Assembly: GCF_038051995.1 (NCBI RefSeq)
Contig: NZ_CP150290.1
Coordinates: 5,575,001-5,639,000 of the forward strand
Source: Paenibacillus sp. FSL H8-0537
Lineage (GTDB): Bacteria; Bacillota; Bacilli; Paenibacillales; Paenibacillaceae
Length of the DNA: 64,000 nucleotides
Direction: 5' to 3'
Below, in pieces: positions 44,179-52,991 of the stretch (position 1 is the first letter of the stretch; each line of letters opens with the position of its first letter). The notes under the pieces are model-generated. The model searched no databases. It saw only the letters and a program-made list of their open reading frames with translations, and was not told the origin of the DNA. The position numbers were made by a program, and so were the translations under genes.

Positions 44179-47100
44179 TTAACGTTTAATCTGCTCAAGA
44201 ATTTGCGGATCTTTAATTTTCGTATCCTGTGCAAGCAGAACGATTTTGGATAAAATCTCTGCTGTCTTTGGGTCTTCATCCATGAATGGCAGGAACAGCT
44301 TGCCTCGGTGCTGAGAATGAACCGGAATGATGGCAACTGCGCCAGAAGCCTGCTTATATACAATTCCACTGCCCAGATGAACGCTGTATTCACCTAATTG
44401 CCCTGCAATTAAAGCATGGTTGCCTTCCAGTCTTACATTATTGATTTTGAGCAGTCGCAACGATTCTCGAACGATAGCTTGGCGGATTTCAATTGTTGTC
44501 AGACTCGCCTCAGGGTCTACTCCGCCTACATGTGCCACACTGACAACCAAATCCACATCACGCATCACTTCAGAGAAAACGAGTGGCGGTACATTTTTAA
44601 TATCAATCGGTTTATACGTATGGCGATCAAAGAAACGGACTGTTTCTAGAGTTGGGCATTCAACATCCGACGGAGAAAACCAATCAGCTAGCGCATAAAT
44701 GCTCGCAATGATATTTTCCTTGTAATAAACCTTCTGCAGTCCTTCCTCATAGCTTACCGTCCATAAGCGGCCCTTCAGCAAGCTAACCGTCTTGCGAGGC
44801 TGTACCTGGTGTCCGTCATATCTGCGGGAAATCGCACCACTAGCCAGCTCATCAACATTCGGCATGTACAATTCACGAAATACTTGTTTGAACGGTTGTT
44901 TCAACTGCCTGTCAAACATATCCTTTTGGTACAAGCTCCACTGTCCACTGTTGAACAAATGCAGAGGATGGGCAATAAGCAACTCATCGCTTTCGGCAGC
45001 TTCATAGGCTTCCCCTGCTGCTCCGAGCAGCGTTCCGTTTTCAAAGTAACCTAGCTTTCCATTAGCACCAAATATCAATGTTCTAATTAAAGGGGCAATA
45101 ACCGGATTTTTCGCGAGCTTGTTAATCTCTTCTTTAGTGAAAAGACTTCCCGTTTCCATGGAGCGTTCAAGTTCCTTGCGCGCCCGCTTGAATTGATCGG
45201 AAAGCTCCGATTTAATTTGCTTAAGCGTCTCAATATAATCATGCTTTTTATAAGCAGCCGGAACGGACTTAAGCTCCTTGTCTTTGCGGAGCAAGCGGAT
45301 CTCTGCTTTTCCTTCTTCGTCAATGATCAGCTGTACCGTAACTTCCTCATCCAAAGCGACAGGATCAAAGTAGTGCAGAAGCTCGTCTATTTTCCGTCCT
45401 TCCATATCCCAAGTTAAACGAACCACATCGTTATACCCTGCATTTCGGGCTAAGTTATCAAGTGCAATGGAGCTTGTTTTTGACTCTGTAGCCCGACGCT
45501 GGGCTCCAAACGCTTTGCTTTCTTTAAGAAATTGCTGAATAAATTCATAACGTTCCAGTACATCGCGCTGTTTGTCTTGCTCTAATGGAACTAGGCTATA
45601 ACACAGCAAATGATCTTTATTGCGTTTATCCGCTACTGATTTTTTCAAGTCTGCAAGCTTAAGTTTACCCAGCACCGCGTCGGAAAATAATTGAGAGCGT
45701 CTGTGGTTGGAACCGGCCGAAATATATTTTGCAGACTGATAGAGTTGATCAAACCGCGTCTCTCCAAGCTCTTCATAAGCAGAATGGAACCACTTCACAT
45801 CGAATGCGCCATCATTGAAATCCTCCGGTAAAATCGGGGAATAATGGGCTACAATCGTTTCTTTCTCCCCTGAAAATGTCTCATTTATATGAGCGTGGAA
45901 ATACCAGGCTGCACTGCGTAGACCATTCCAGCCCAAATATTTTGCTATAATATCAACCCACTGCGGTGCATACATCGCTGCTTCAAGCAGTCTGACCTCG
46001 TTAACTTTGCTTCCCTTAAGCAGCTCTTTCAACGTCTCTTCGTTCTCCCCCGCAGCAGGGTGGCATACTTTAAGCATTTGGCTGAACGATTCTTTTTTCG
46101 TCGTATTTTTGCCATTGCTATAAATGTAGCCCCGGACGAATGATTCTTTATCCAACCCAGTCAAAATACGAAGGAAATATGAAGTCCCCTGAATAAGTGA
46201 AATGCTTGTTGCGAGCTCCGTGACATCCGTCGCAAGATCGCCGCGGTTAAGTTCAATTTCCAATATCCGCTCGATAACCCTATTTTTAATAACAACGATT
46301 TCTGAGTAAGAGCTTAAATCATGATTTTTCGGGCTAGTCATTTCCCCGATGTAATTATTGCTGCGTGGTCTGGACATTAATAATCGAATAAGTTCATTTT
46401 CAGTCAGTATTTCCAAGCTATACGCCCTTGCAAAATCCTCAATTCCAAGCAAATAACCATTGTAACCCTGCAGTGCAAATAACCAGTAATAAACTTCAAA
46501 ATACGGTTTGAATGAATGATCGCTATGCAGTTCAGACTTTTGCCAGCGCCGCCAGAAATTCGTCACTGCATTTAAAATACCTTGATTTCCATCCTCTTTG
46601 TCATGAGGGAAGCAGCTAATAATTAAACGCAGCGCATGATTCGACTTGTCAAATCGCTCCTGTTTATTGCTATCTGAAATATAAGCATCAATAATTTCAT
46701 TGACCTGATCCCCATAATCCAATTGATTATAAATCGCTTGCATATCCACCACTTTCTCCATAGGATAGATGGTTTCTATTAGTTCCTTGCCCCAAGACTC
46801 CAGCGCCTGAAAGTTGGAATCGTACATTTCCCACCTTTTCAATTGTCCCGTGCAGCAGCGATGCAAGAAATCTGCATGACGATAAAACTCCAGCTGCATT
46901 AACTCAAGCGGGCCAAAGCCGCTCGAATCCAAATATTTTCTCCATACGTCAGTAAGGGGATAACGTTCCAATACAGGTGTGTTATCTTCGGGGTCGTAAC
47001 GCCAGCTTGTTGTTGACAGCCTTGTCCCGAGAAGCACCGTCTGTTTAGCCTCATAATAATCTTGAATTTCATATTCATGTTCCCGATATTCATGAACAAG

Positions 47101-49116
47101 CTCAGATAACCCTTGTAAAAAATGCTGCATCTTGTCCACCGGCAAAGTGAAATATTGCTTCACTTCTTCCAAAGCCGACAAAGGCATTGGTTCTATTTGT
47201 ACAAGCCGATCGACTTTCTCAGGAAGGTTGTACAAGCCAAAGCCATTTGCCAAAGAATAGGTAGCCTCTTGTTTCAGCTTCGCTAGTAATAGCCGTTCCT
47301 TGTCTGTTGGCTCGGTAAGTACTTCTACCTGATCCTGAAGCTCAGCAAACAGCCCCGCATGCTGCTCGTCTTCCTTCATCTCAGTCAATAATTCCAACGC
47401 AGCCAGACGCTGCAGCTCCACCCGACTTTGCAGAAGCTCCTTTGTTACAGCCTTAAGACTGGAAGCTGGTTGGTTGAGCAGAAGTTCAATAGCACCTTGA
47501 CGAAGTGCTCCTTTCTTAAGCTTCAGCAGAGCGGATATAGAAGACAGCTCCTCCACACTCATTTGGAGCTTTGCAGCTTTCCGAATCGCTAATTCGCGAT
47601 TGCTTGTACTTTTATCTGAAAGGCTTGCAAATAAAAAGCCTCTTTGTGCTTTATTTTCTGGATCGGGAAGGAAATACTTTAACAACTCGCCCCGCATACT
47701 AGGACTCAATGTATCTTTAATAGTTATTATTTCGGCAATCATTTCATTATCCATATCATAAGCAATCAGATAGAGCATCTTTCTTACGATTTCATCGGCA
47801 TGAAGCGTATAGCTCCTCCAATCAAATACACGGGAATTTTTCGTTATTTCCTTCTCATTCATCCCGGAAAGCATGTTGAAAAATTTCGAAAAATGGCTCT
47901 GTCTCTCCGATTTCTCCTCAAGAAATGGTGTACTTGTATAAGTCAACGTATTATCTCTATCCATATGCCATTCGTAGCTGTATCCATAGGCGTAATTATC
48001 AAGAAGCCAATACTGCAGCTCATAATCTGTCTCATCAAGCCAATTTTTAGCAATGGAAAAACGCATAGCTGTATTGGTGCTCTGTGCAAGAACATACTGA
48101 GCAACCACTTTACGATACGTATCCTGGCTTCCCATTATATAAGAAATCTTTTCATGCAAATCATTTTCCTCATGCACAGCTGTCGTCCACAGAGCCATAA
48201 ATACCTCATTGACGTTGCTGCTTTCCAGCCACTGCTCACATAATGCCTTATTTCCGAGGGACTGGATCACGTAGCTGAGGCACTGCTTCGCTACTCGGGC
48301 ATTCGCGGCTTCCAAATTCAGGCCTGTCCAAACATCCAACGCGCGAATAACCGAGCTAAATCGGATTAAATTATTTTCCTCCACAATTTTCAACATAAAT
48401 AGCATGGCCTCAATCGTGCCCGAGTCCATTTGCTCGACAATACTTTGTCTGAGTCCTTCTTGCAGACGGGCAGCAACAAGAAGCTCGCCTATCATATGAT
48501 AAGCTCGCTTACTATGGCTCAAAAATATACCAGAAATCATAGGACGGGAAAGCAAGGCGGTGTTATTGTCACCATATATAATTTCTTTCAAATCCTCAAA
48601 CGTTTCTTCGTTTTCCCTATCAAGCTCATAAGCAATCATATCCGCCGCGGCAAGCATTGGGTGATTGTAATCCGATAGAGAAGAATGATTAACTTTCGTC
48701 AAATAATCCTTCACATTGAAGTTCGCCGCCTGTATATAAAAGAGAGAGATACATTTCTCTATCACTCTTTCCGTATGTACTTCTAAATTTGACGTGCGGA
48801 ATGGGCGGCGCAAATAACCATTACTGTACGGATACTCCACGCAACGGTTAACAATATATCGGAATACAGCTGCATAAGGGGCGTCAAACAGCTTATCCAT
48901 AATAGCAACAAGCGGATCGAACCATTTGCTGCTATCATCTGCTGACAATTGCTTCAACAATTGCTTTAATTCTTTCTTCGCGTCGCTATCCATATATCTC
49001 TGTTTAGCAAATTCGATGACTAGACTAGCAAGTTTGTGATAAGACTCATCCTTATCCAAGGTACCCGCTTTATCCAGCATCTTCTGAAAATACGCCTTAT
49101 TCGCTTCTAACTCCAT
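44179..49116 (-). CDS. Giant DUF4132-family protein
   Basis: A 1645-residue cytoplasmic protein. It is mostly helical, with HEAT-like stretches in the first thousand residues (LAIRKAAKLQMSVEELSSIS...LRQGAIELLLNQPASSLKAV). The DUF4132 core is near 1185-1230 (SLVPLEQDKQRDVLERYEF, IQQFLKESKAFGAQRRATES), followed by a conserved C-terminal domain (about 1330-1645; VECPTLETVRFFDRHTYKPI; VSVAHVGGVDPEAS). The family, which includes the E. coli MolR/YehI proteins, has no established activity. AGGAGG precedes ATG 49114-49116. It is encoded 47 bases after a beta-grasp protein and divergent from the STM4015-4011-like genes. Confidence 0.85.
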   Translation of the reverse strand: MELEANKAYFQKMLDKAGTLDKDESYHKLASLVIEFAKQRYMDSDAKKELKQLLKQLSADDSSKWFDPLVAIMDKLFDAPYAAVFRYIVNRCVEYPYSNGYLRRPFRTSNLEVHTERVIEKCISLFYIQAANFNVKDYLTKVNHSSLSDYNHPMLAAADMIAYELDRENEETFEDLKEIIYGDNNTALLSRPMISGIFLSHSKRAYHMIGELLVAARLQEGLRQSIVEQMDSGTIEAMLFMLKIVEENNLIRFSSVIRALDVWTGLNLEAANARVAKQCLSYVIQSLGNKALCEQWLESSNVNEVFMALWTTAVHEENDLHEKISYIMGSQDTYRKVVAQYVLAQSTNTAMRFSIAKNWLDETDYELQYWLLDNYAYGYSYEWHMDRDNTLTYTSTPFLEEKSERQSHFSKFFNMLSGMNEKEITKNSRVFDWRSYTLHADEIVRKMLYLIAYDMDNEMIAEIITIKDTLSPSMRGELLKYFLPDPENKAQRGFLFASLSDKSTSNRELAIRKAAKLQMSVEELSSISALLKLKKGALRQGAIELLLNQPASSLKAVTKELLQSRVELQRLAALELLTEMKEDEQHAGLFAELQDQVEVLTEPTDKERLLLAKLKQEATYSLANGFGLYNLPEKVDRLVQIEPMPLSALEEVKQYFTLPVDKMQHFLQGLSELVHEYREHEYEIQDYYEAKQTVLLGTRLSTTSWRYDPEDNTPVLERYPLTDVWRKYLDSSGFGPLELMQLEFYRHADFLHRCCTGQLKRWEMYDSNFQALESWGKELIETIYPMEKVVDMQAIYNQLDYGDQVNEIIDAYISDSNKQERFDKSNHALRLIISCFPHDKEDGNQGILNAVTNFWRRWQKSELHSDHSFKPYFEVYYWLFALQGYNGYLLGIEDFARAYSLEILTENELIRLLMSRPRSNNYIGEMTSPKNHDLSSYSEIVVIKNRVIERILEIELNRGDLATDVTELATSISLIQGTSYFLRILTGLDKESFVRGYIYSNGKNTTKKESFSQMLKVCHPAAGENEETLKELLKGSKVNEVRLLEAAMYAPQWVDIIAKYLGWNGLRSAAWYFHAHINETFSGEKETIVAHYSPILPEDFNDGAFDVKWFHSAYEELGETRFDQLYQSAKYISAGSNHRRSQLFSDAVLGKLKLADLKKSVADKRNKDHLLCYSLVPLEQDKQRDVLERYEFIQQFLKESKAFGAQRRATESKTSSIALDNLARNAGYNDVVRLTWDMEGRKIDELLHYFDPVALDEEVTVQLIIDEEGKAEIRLLRKDKELKSVPAAYKKHDYIETLKQIKSELSDQFKRARKELERSMETGSLFTKEEINKLAKNPVIAPLIRTLIFGANGKLGYFENGTLLGAAGEAYEAAESDELLIAHPLHLFNSGQWSLYQKDMFDRQLKQPFKQVFRELYMPNVDELASGAISRRYDGHQVQPRKTVSLLKGRLWTVSYEEGLQKVYYKENIIASIYALADWFSPSDVECPTLETVRFFDRHTYKPIDIKNVPPLVFSEVMRDVDLVVSVAHVGGVDPEASLTTIEIRQAIVRESLRLLKINNVRLEGNHALIAGQLGEYSVHLGSGIVYKQASGAVAIIPVHSQHRGKLFLPFMDEDPKTAEILSKIVLLAQDTKIKDPQILEQIKR

Positions 49117-49163
49117 ATTGTAACAGCCTCCTGCTTATTAAAATAAAATATGAACCAGTCCAG

Positions 49164-49583
49164 CTACCATATTCTACCTGCCAGCATAGTAAAACGAATC
49201 AATGCGAGTTCGTCGCCATCCTGTATATGTAAAGGACTATCCAATTGTTCGATTTCATCGCCATTAATAAATACCTTATATAGTCCGTCTTCAAACGCCA
49301 GTATTGCAGTACAAAGCGCTTCATCTATACTTGCTCTTTGCTCATTATATATTGAGCCAAAGCCAACTTTGCCCGTCTCGGCTTGCAGCTCCACATCACT
49401 TTGCGTCAAATATGGCACAAGCGGAACGTCCGTCTCCTTTTGATTGAATTTCTGAACATTTACAGTAACCAGGTCCGTAATTAGCGCTTTCAACGTATCC
49501 GGTTTATTTGTAAGTGTCCACTCGAGACGATTTAAATAGCTTTTCTTCTTTCCAAGACTCTTCACCGTTATGTACACAATCAT
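49164..49583 (-). CDS. Small protein with beta-grasp (MoaD/ubiquitin-like) C-terminus
   Basis: A 139-residue protein encoded directly before the DUF4132 gene, with GGAGG upstream of ATG 49581-49583. The last 50 residues have the pattern of a beta-grasp fold: FEDGLYKVFINGDEIEQLDS, then IQDGDELALIRFTMLAGRIW. The INGxEI and DGDELALI strands are the hallmark positions of MoaD, ThiS and ubiquitin-like proteins. The end is GRIW rather than GG, so thiocarboxylation or conjugation would need trimming or does not occur. The N-terminal part (MIVYITVKSLG) is a separate strand-rich region. The family assignment is inferred by eye. Confidence 0.65.
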   Translation of the reverse strand: MIVYITVKSLGKKKSYLNRLEWTLTNKPDTLKALITDLVTVNVQKFNQKETDVPLVPYLTQSDVELQAETGKVGFGSIYNEQRASIDEALCTAILAFEDGLYKVFINGDEIEQLDSPLHIQDGDELALIRFTMLAGRIW

Positions 49584-49677
49584 GACCGACTACCTCCGGA
49601 TACTTATAATGTCCCCTGACTACCATAATAGTACCATATTTAGGAAAGGACGCCCTTCATGCCTTTAGGAGGAAATA

Positions 49678-49815
49678 ATGAAACTTTCTCTACACATCCA
49701 GGCCCTTTTACACTTAAAAATACGTGATATAGACTATTTACACCTATCGCATATGAATAGAACAATGTATAAATTTTTATTATTTCGTCTTCAAGTATGT
49801 TTAATTGTCCTTTAA
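49678..49815 (+). CDS. Possible 45-aa small ORF with strong RBS
   Basis: A 45-residue frame starting MKLSLHIQALLHLKIRDID and ending in LQVCLIVL. AGGAGG lies five bases before ATG 49678, which is unusually good for a chance frame. The composition is Leu- and His-rich with one Cys. No family is recognised. It lies in the divergent region upstream of two radical SAM genes, so a peptide substrate is conceivable, but it may equally be a chance frame. Confidence 0.25.
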   Translation: MKLSLHIQALLHLKIRDIDYLHLSHMNRTMYKFLLFRLQVCLIVL

Positions 49816-50044
49816 TATTTACGGCTTGCCAAAAGGGAACATAGGTTCTATAATTCATATTACAGGAACATACGTTCTTAGTCAATGAAATTCCAACCTC
49901 TTCCTTCTGTTTTTGGATATGTGGATTTGAAAATTCATTAAAGAAACAATGTTTGAGCATTCCTTAGCACGGGTATAACCCTCTATTGGAAACTTTGATT
50001 TTATGCTTCATTGTTTATTAATCATTTTCAGGAAAACAGCTGGA

Positions 50045-50073
50045 TTGACGCTGCTGAGTAGAGCGTGTTATTT
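50045..50073 (+). promoter_or_regulatory. Promoter candidate of the STM4015-4011-like operon
   Basis: -35 TTGACG (50045-50050), a 17-bp spacer, -10 TTATTT (50068-50073), 34 bases before the first start codon at 50108. Confidence 0.55.
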
Positions 50074-50107
50074 TAAATTGGACATGGAAACTTTTGGAGG
50101 GATATGA

Positions 50108-50950
50108 ATGATTGAGATTCGCTTATCCGTTGATTACGATGAATATGAAAATGGTGTTCGCATTTCCCAGCTTATTGACCAGCTCACTGAAAAACCGAAC
50201 GCAGCTAATATTTCCGTGCTTACGATCGGTGATTGGGGACAAGCCTATGAGAACGGACCTGATGATGCAATCGAATCACTCGTTAAACACAAACATATTT
50301 TCACAGGGCTGAGCAGCGTATTTCTTGGAGATATGGACTCGGAGGAATGTGAAGTATCCTGGATTAATCAAACAAACATCGCTCCACTGCTTGAAGCCTA
50401 TCCTAATCTTCGATCCCTTACCGTTAAAGGAAGCACCGATTTAAGTTTCGAACCCCTGCAGCATGCAGCGCTTCAAGAACTGAAAATTATTTGCGGCGGA
50501 TTGCCGAATAGTGTAATTGGACAAATCGCTGGCTCCCAGCTTCCTGAGCTTCGCAGACTTGAATTGTATCTTGGTGTAGATAATTATGGGTTTGATGCAT
50601 CGCTGGAAGAGGTTCTGGCAGTCGCTAATCCAGAGCTATTCCCAAAGCTCACCTATTTGGGCTTGAAAAATAGCGAGATTCAGGACGAGATTGCAATTGC
50701 GATTGCTGATTTTCCAATTGTCGACCAATTGGATACGCTTGATTTGTCTTACGGTACTCTAACCGATGTGGGAGCAGAAGCCCTCATAACGAGCGAGCGG
50801 GTGAAGAAGCTTAAACATTTGGATCTTAATTACCACTATATGAGCGATAAAATGGTCGAACGCTGGAAAGCAACTGGTCTTTCTGTTGACCTTAGCGATG
50901 GGCAAGATGCTGATGAGGATGACTGGCGCTATCCCTATATTACGGAATAA
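50108..50950 (+). CDS. STM4015-family leucine-rich-repeat protein
   Basis: A 280-residue cytoplasmic protein. An N-terminal part (about 1-95) is followed by leucine-rich repeats (LRSLTVKGSTDLSFEPL; LRRLELYLGVDN; LTYLGLKNSEIQD; LDTLDLSYGTLTDVGAEAL; LKHLDLNYHYMSD). The layout and neighbours match the STM4015 family named after Salmonella. It is probably a binding or scaffold subunit, because no catalytic motif is seen. GGAGGG lies six bases before ATG 50108. The stop overlaps the next start (TAATG). Confidence 0.82.
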   Translation: MIEIRLSVDYDEYENGVRISQLIDQLTEKPNAANISVLTIGDWGQAYENGPDDAIESLVKHKHIFTGLSSVFLGDMDSEECEVSWINQTNIAPLLEAYPNLRSLTVKGSTDLSFEPLQHAALQELKIICGGLPNSVIGQIAGSQLPELRRLELYLGVDNYGFDASLEEVLAVANPELFPKLTYLGLKNSEIQDEIAIAIADFPIVDQLDTLDLSYGTLTDVGAEALITSERVKKLKHLDLNYHYMSDKMVERWKATGLSVDLSDGQDADEDDWRYPYITE

Positions 50951-52158
50951 TGACCGCCACAGTTTCAGTACAACCCTATTTGTTAATTGGGAACCCAGGC
51001 AACAAACGTACGCTTGGCCTACAAGCTGCCAGGCAGAAGCTTGGGCTTCCCCCAGCTATTGTTCTTCCTTATTCGGATCTGCTGAAACGTTCTACCCATT
51101 TAGGTGAATCGATTCGGCAGGCGGCAACAAACTCACAGCCCATAGAAGGAAAGCCCATTGTTCTACGGCTGGATGCTCCTGGAGAAAATTCACTTGTGGA
51201 GCGTGAATTAATTGCGTGGGGAGCAGAATTTGAAAGCAACAGAAAAGATTTAACTAGCGGTATATCTGTTACTCCGACCGAAGCATTGCGGCTTCCCGAA
51301 CAATATGGGCGCATCCTTTATCCAGGGCAATGGTACCGTGGCTATTGTCGCCTGCTAGCCGAGCTTCGTGAAGCTGCGCAGCAAAGTGATTTTCCATTCC
51401 GCTGGGTCAACGATCCGGCGGATGTTGCCGTTATGTTCGACAAGCGGCGCTGCCAGCAGCTGCTTTCACAAAATGGTGTCCCTACGCCTGCTCTGCCAGC
51501 TCCCACTGGCTCTATCCGAGATTATGAATCGCTGCTGACGGCTGTTCAATCGAGCCGTATGAACCGCTTATTCATTAAGCTTGCTTATGGCTCAGGAGCC
51601 TCAGGCGTTATCGCCTATCAGCGTCATCCTGTAACTGGCTCAGAAATTGCGATTACAACGATTGGCATAGAGCAGCATAAAAATGAACAGATTTACTACA
51701 ATTCTGGTAAATTGCAGCGTTATACCGACCATTCAACGATCCGATTAATCATTGACTGGGTATGTCGTGAAGGTGCTCAAATTGAGCGTTGGATTGAAAA
51801 GGACAGTATCGATGGCAGCAGCTATGATATTAGGCAGCTTGTCGTTAACGGTTCCCCTTGCCATGCCTTAGCAAGGCTAAGCCGCACTCCTATTACTAAT
51901 TTACATTTGCGCAATGAGCGTCGCTTAATAACAGATGGCACGCTTTCAGCTGCTTTGAAAAACCAGGTAGAAGATACAGCTGTATCCGCACTTGCTGCAT
52001 TTAATGGTTCAACGGTCGCTGGAATTGATGTGCTTGTTCAAAAAAAACAGGGCCGGACCTACATATGCGATGTTAATCCCTTCGGTGATTTACTGTATCA
52101 TGCCGAGCATAAGGGAATGAATACTTACGAATGGCAAATGTCGCTTCTACAGAAGTAA
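50950..52158 (+). CDS. STM4014-family ATP-grasp enzyme
   Basis: A 402-residue protein with an ATP-grasp fold: VMFDKRRCQQLLSQNGVPTP (pre-grasp helix), RLFIKLAYGSGASGVIAY (lysine and glycine loop), SYDIRQLVVNGSPCHALARLS, and a metal-binding end AGIDVLVQKKQGRTYICDVN followed by PFGD. ATP-grasp enzymes join a carboxylate to an amine, thiol or other nucleophile through an acyl phosphate. The substrate is unknown. The start overlaps the preceding stop, so translation is coupled. Confidence 0.85.
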   Translation: MTATVSVQPYLLIGNPGNKRTLGLQAARQKLGLPPAIVLPYSDLLKRSTHLGESIRQAATNSQPIEGKPIVLRLDAPGENSLVERELIAWGAEFESNRKDLTSGISVTPTEALRLPEQYGRILYPGQWYRGYCRLLAELREAAQQSDFPFRWVNDPADVAVMFDKRRCQQLLSQNGVPTPALPAPTGSIRDYESLLTAVQSSRMNRLFIKLAYGSGASGVIAYQRHPVTGSEIAITTIGIEQHKNEQIYYNSGKLQRYTDHSTIRLIIDWVCREGAQIERWIEKDSIDGSSYDIRQLVVNGSPCHALARLSRTPITNLHLRNERRLITDGTLSAALKNQVEDTAVSALAAFNGSTVAGIDVLVQKKQGRTYICDVNPFGDLLYHAEHKGMNTYEWQMSLLQK

Positions 52159-52185
52159 AAAGCCTGCACGGAGAGGATGCTCAGG

Positions 52186-52974
52186 ATGATAGATATGAAC
52201 CAAATCGTGGGCTCTCATGATATTGTTATGATTACGCTTGATACGCTGCGTTATGATGTAGCCAAGCTCGAAGAATCCAACTGCCGCAACTTATGCGCAG
52301 ACGGACCATGGGAGAAGCGGCATACGCCTGGCAGCTTCACGTATGCTGCACATCATGCCTTTTTTGGAGGCTTTCTCCCTACTCCTGCCAATACGGATAA
52401 AGCATCACATGTGCGATTATTCCACACCAAAAATACAGGTTTAAAAACACATCCCCACACATGGCAGTTTGATGCACCTGATCTTGTAAGCGGCCTTGCC
52501 GAAGAAGGATACCGAACGATATGCATTGGAGGAGTCATCTTTTTCACTAAGAAAAATAAGCTGGCAAAAGTACTTCCCGGATATTTTCAAGAAAGCTACT
52601 GGCGCATGAATTTCGGGGTAACCAACCCTCGTTCTACTGAGCATCAGGTCAATCATGCTCTAAAGCTGCTGGAGAAGGCTAATATCAATGAAAGATTGTT
52701 TCTGTTCCTGAACATCTCAGCTATTCATGGGCCGAATCATTATTTTCTCCCTAGCAGTTCACGTAAAGACTCCATCGAGTCGCAGCGTGCAGCACTCAGA
52801 TACGTAGACAGCCAGCTTGGCATATTGTTCGATGCGCTGCGAAGCCGCGGCAAAACCCTTTGCCTCGCCTTCTCCGATCATGGAACCGCCTATGGCGAAG
52901 ACGGATACGACGGACATCGACTCGCACATGAGGTTGTATGGAACGTACCATACCGTGAATTTATTTTAGAATGA
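52186..52974 (+). CDS. STM4013-family hydrolase (sulfatase/phosphatase fold)
   Basis: A 262-residue alkaline-phosphatase-superfamily protein. The N-terminal metal motif is ITLDTLRYDV (Asp19), followed by TPGSFTYAAHHAFFGGFLP, where a Thr or Ser (47-52) would be the nucleophile in place of the sulfatase Cys/Ser-x-Pro-x-Arg motif. The C-terminal metal pair is in AFSDHGTAYGEDGYDGH. Cleavage of a phosphate, phosphonate or sulfate ester is expected. ATG 52186 has GGAGAGG nine bases upstream; ATG 52177 abuts it. The stop overlaps an ATG used by the next frame. Confidence 0.82.
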   Translation: MIDMNQIVGSHDIVMITLDTLRYDVAKLEESNCRNLCADGPWEKRHTPGSFTYAAHHAFFGGFLPTPANTDKASHVRLFHTKNTGLKTHPHTWQFDAPDLVSGLAEEGYRTICIGGVIFFTKKNKLAKVLPGYFQESYWRMNFGVTNPRSTEHQVNHALKLLEKANINERLFLFLNISAIHGPNHYFLPSSSRKDSIESQRAALRYVDSQLGILFDALRSRGKTLCLAFSDHGTAYGEDGYDGHRLAHEVVWNVPYREFILE

Positions 52975-52991
52975 AAGAGGAGAGATGCCGG

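Larger units (their letters stand above)
49584..50107. other. AT-rich divergent intergenic region
   Basis: Lies between the beta-grasp/DUF4132 operon and the STM4015-like operon, and must contain both promoters. A plus-strand promoter candidate is at 50045-50073, and a short frame with a strong ribosome binding site is at 49678-49815. A 106-codon minus-strand open frame (49640-49960) resembles nothing I know and has no well-spaced ribosome binding site. No hairpin terminator stands out. Confidence 0.6.

Noticed and set aside
49640..49960. 106-codon minus-strand frame in the divergent region
   Set aside because: The possible Shine-Dalgarno sequence abuts the start codon, no family is recognised, and the frame may be chance in AT-rich DNA. 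It overlaps a better-placed short frame on the other strand.
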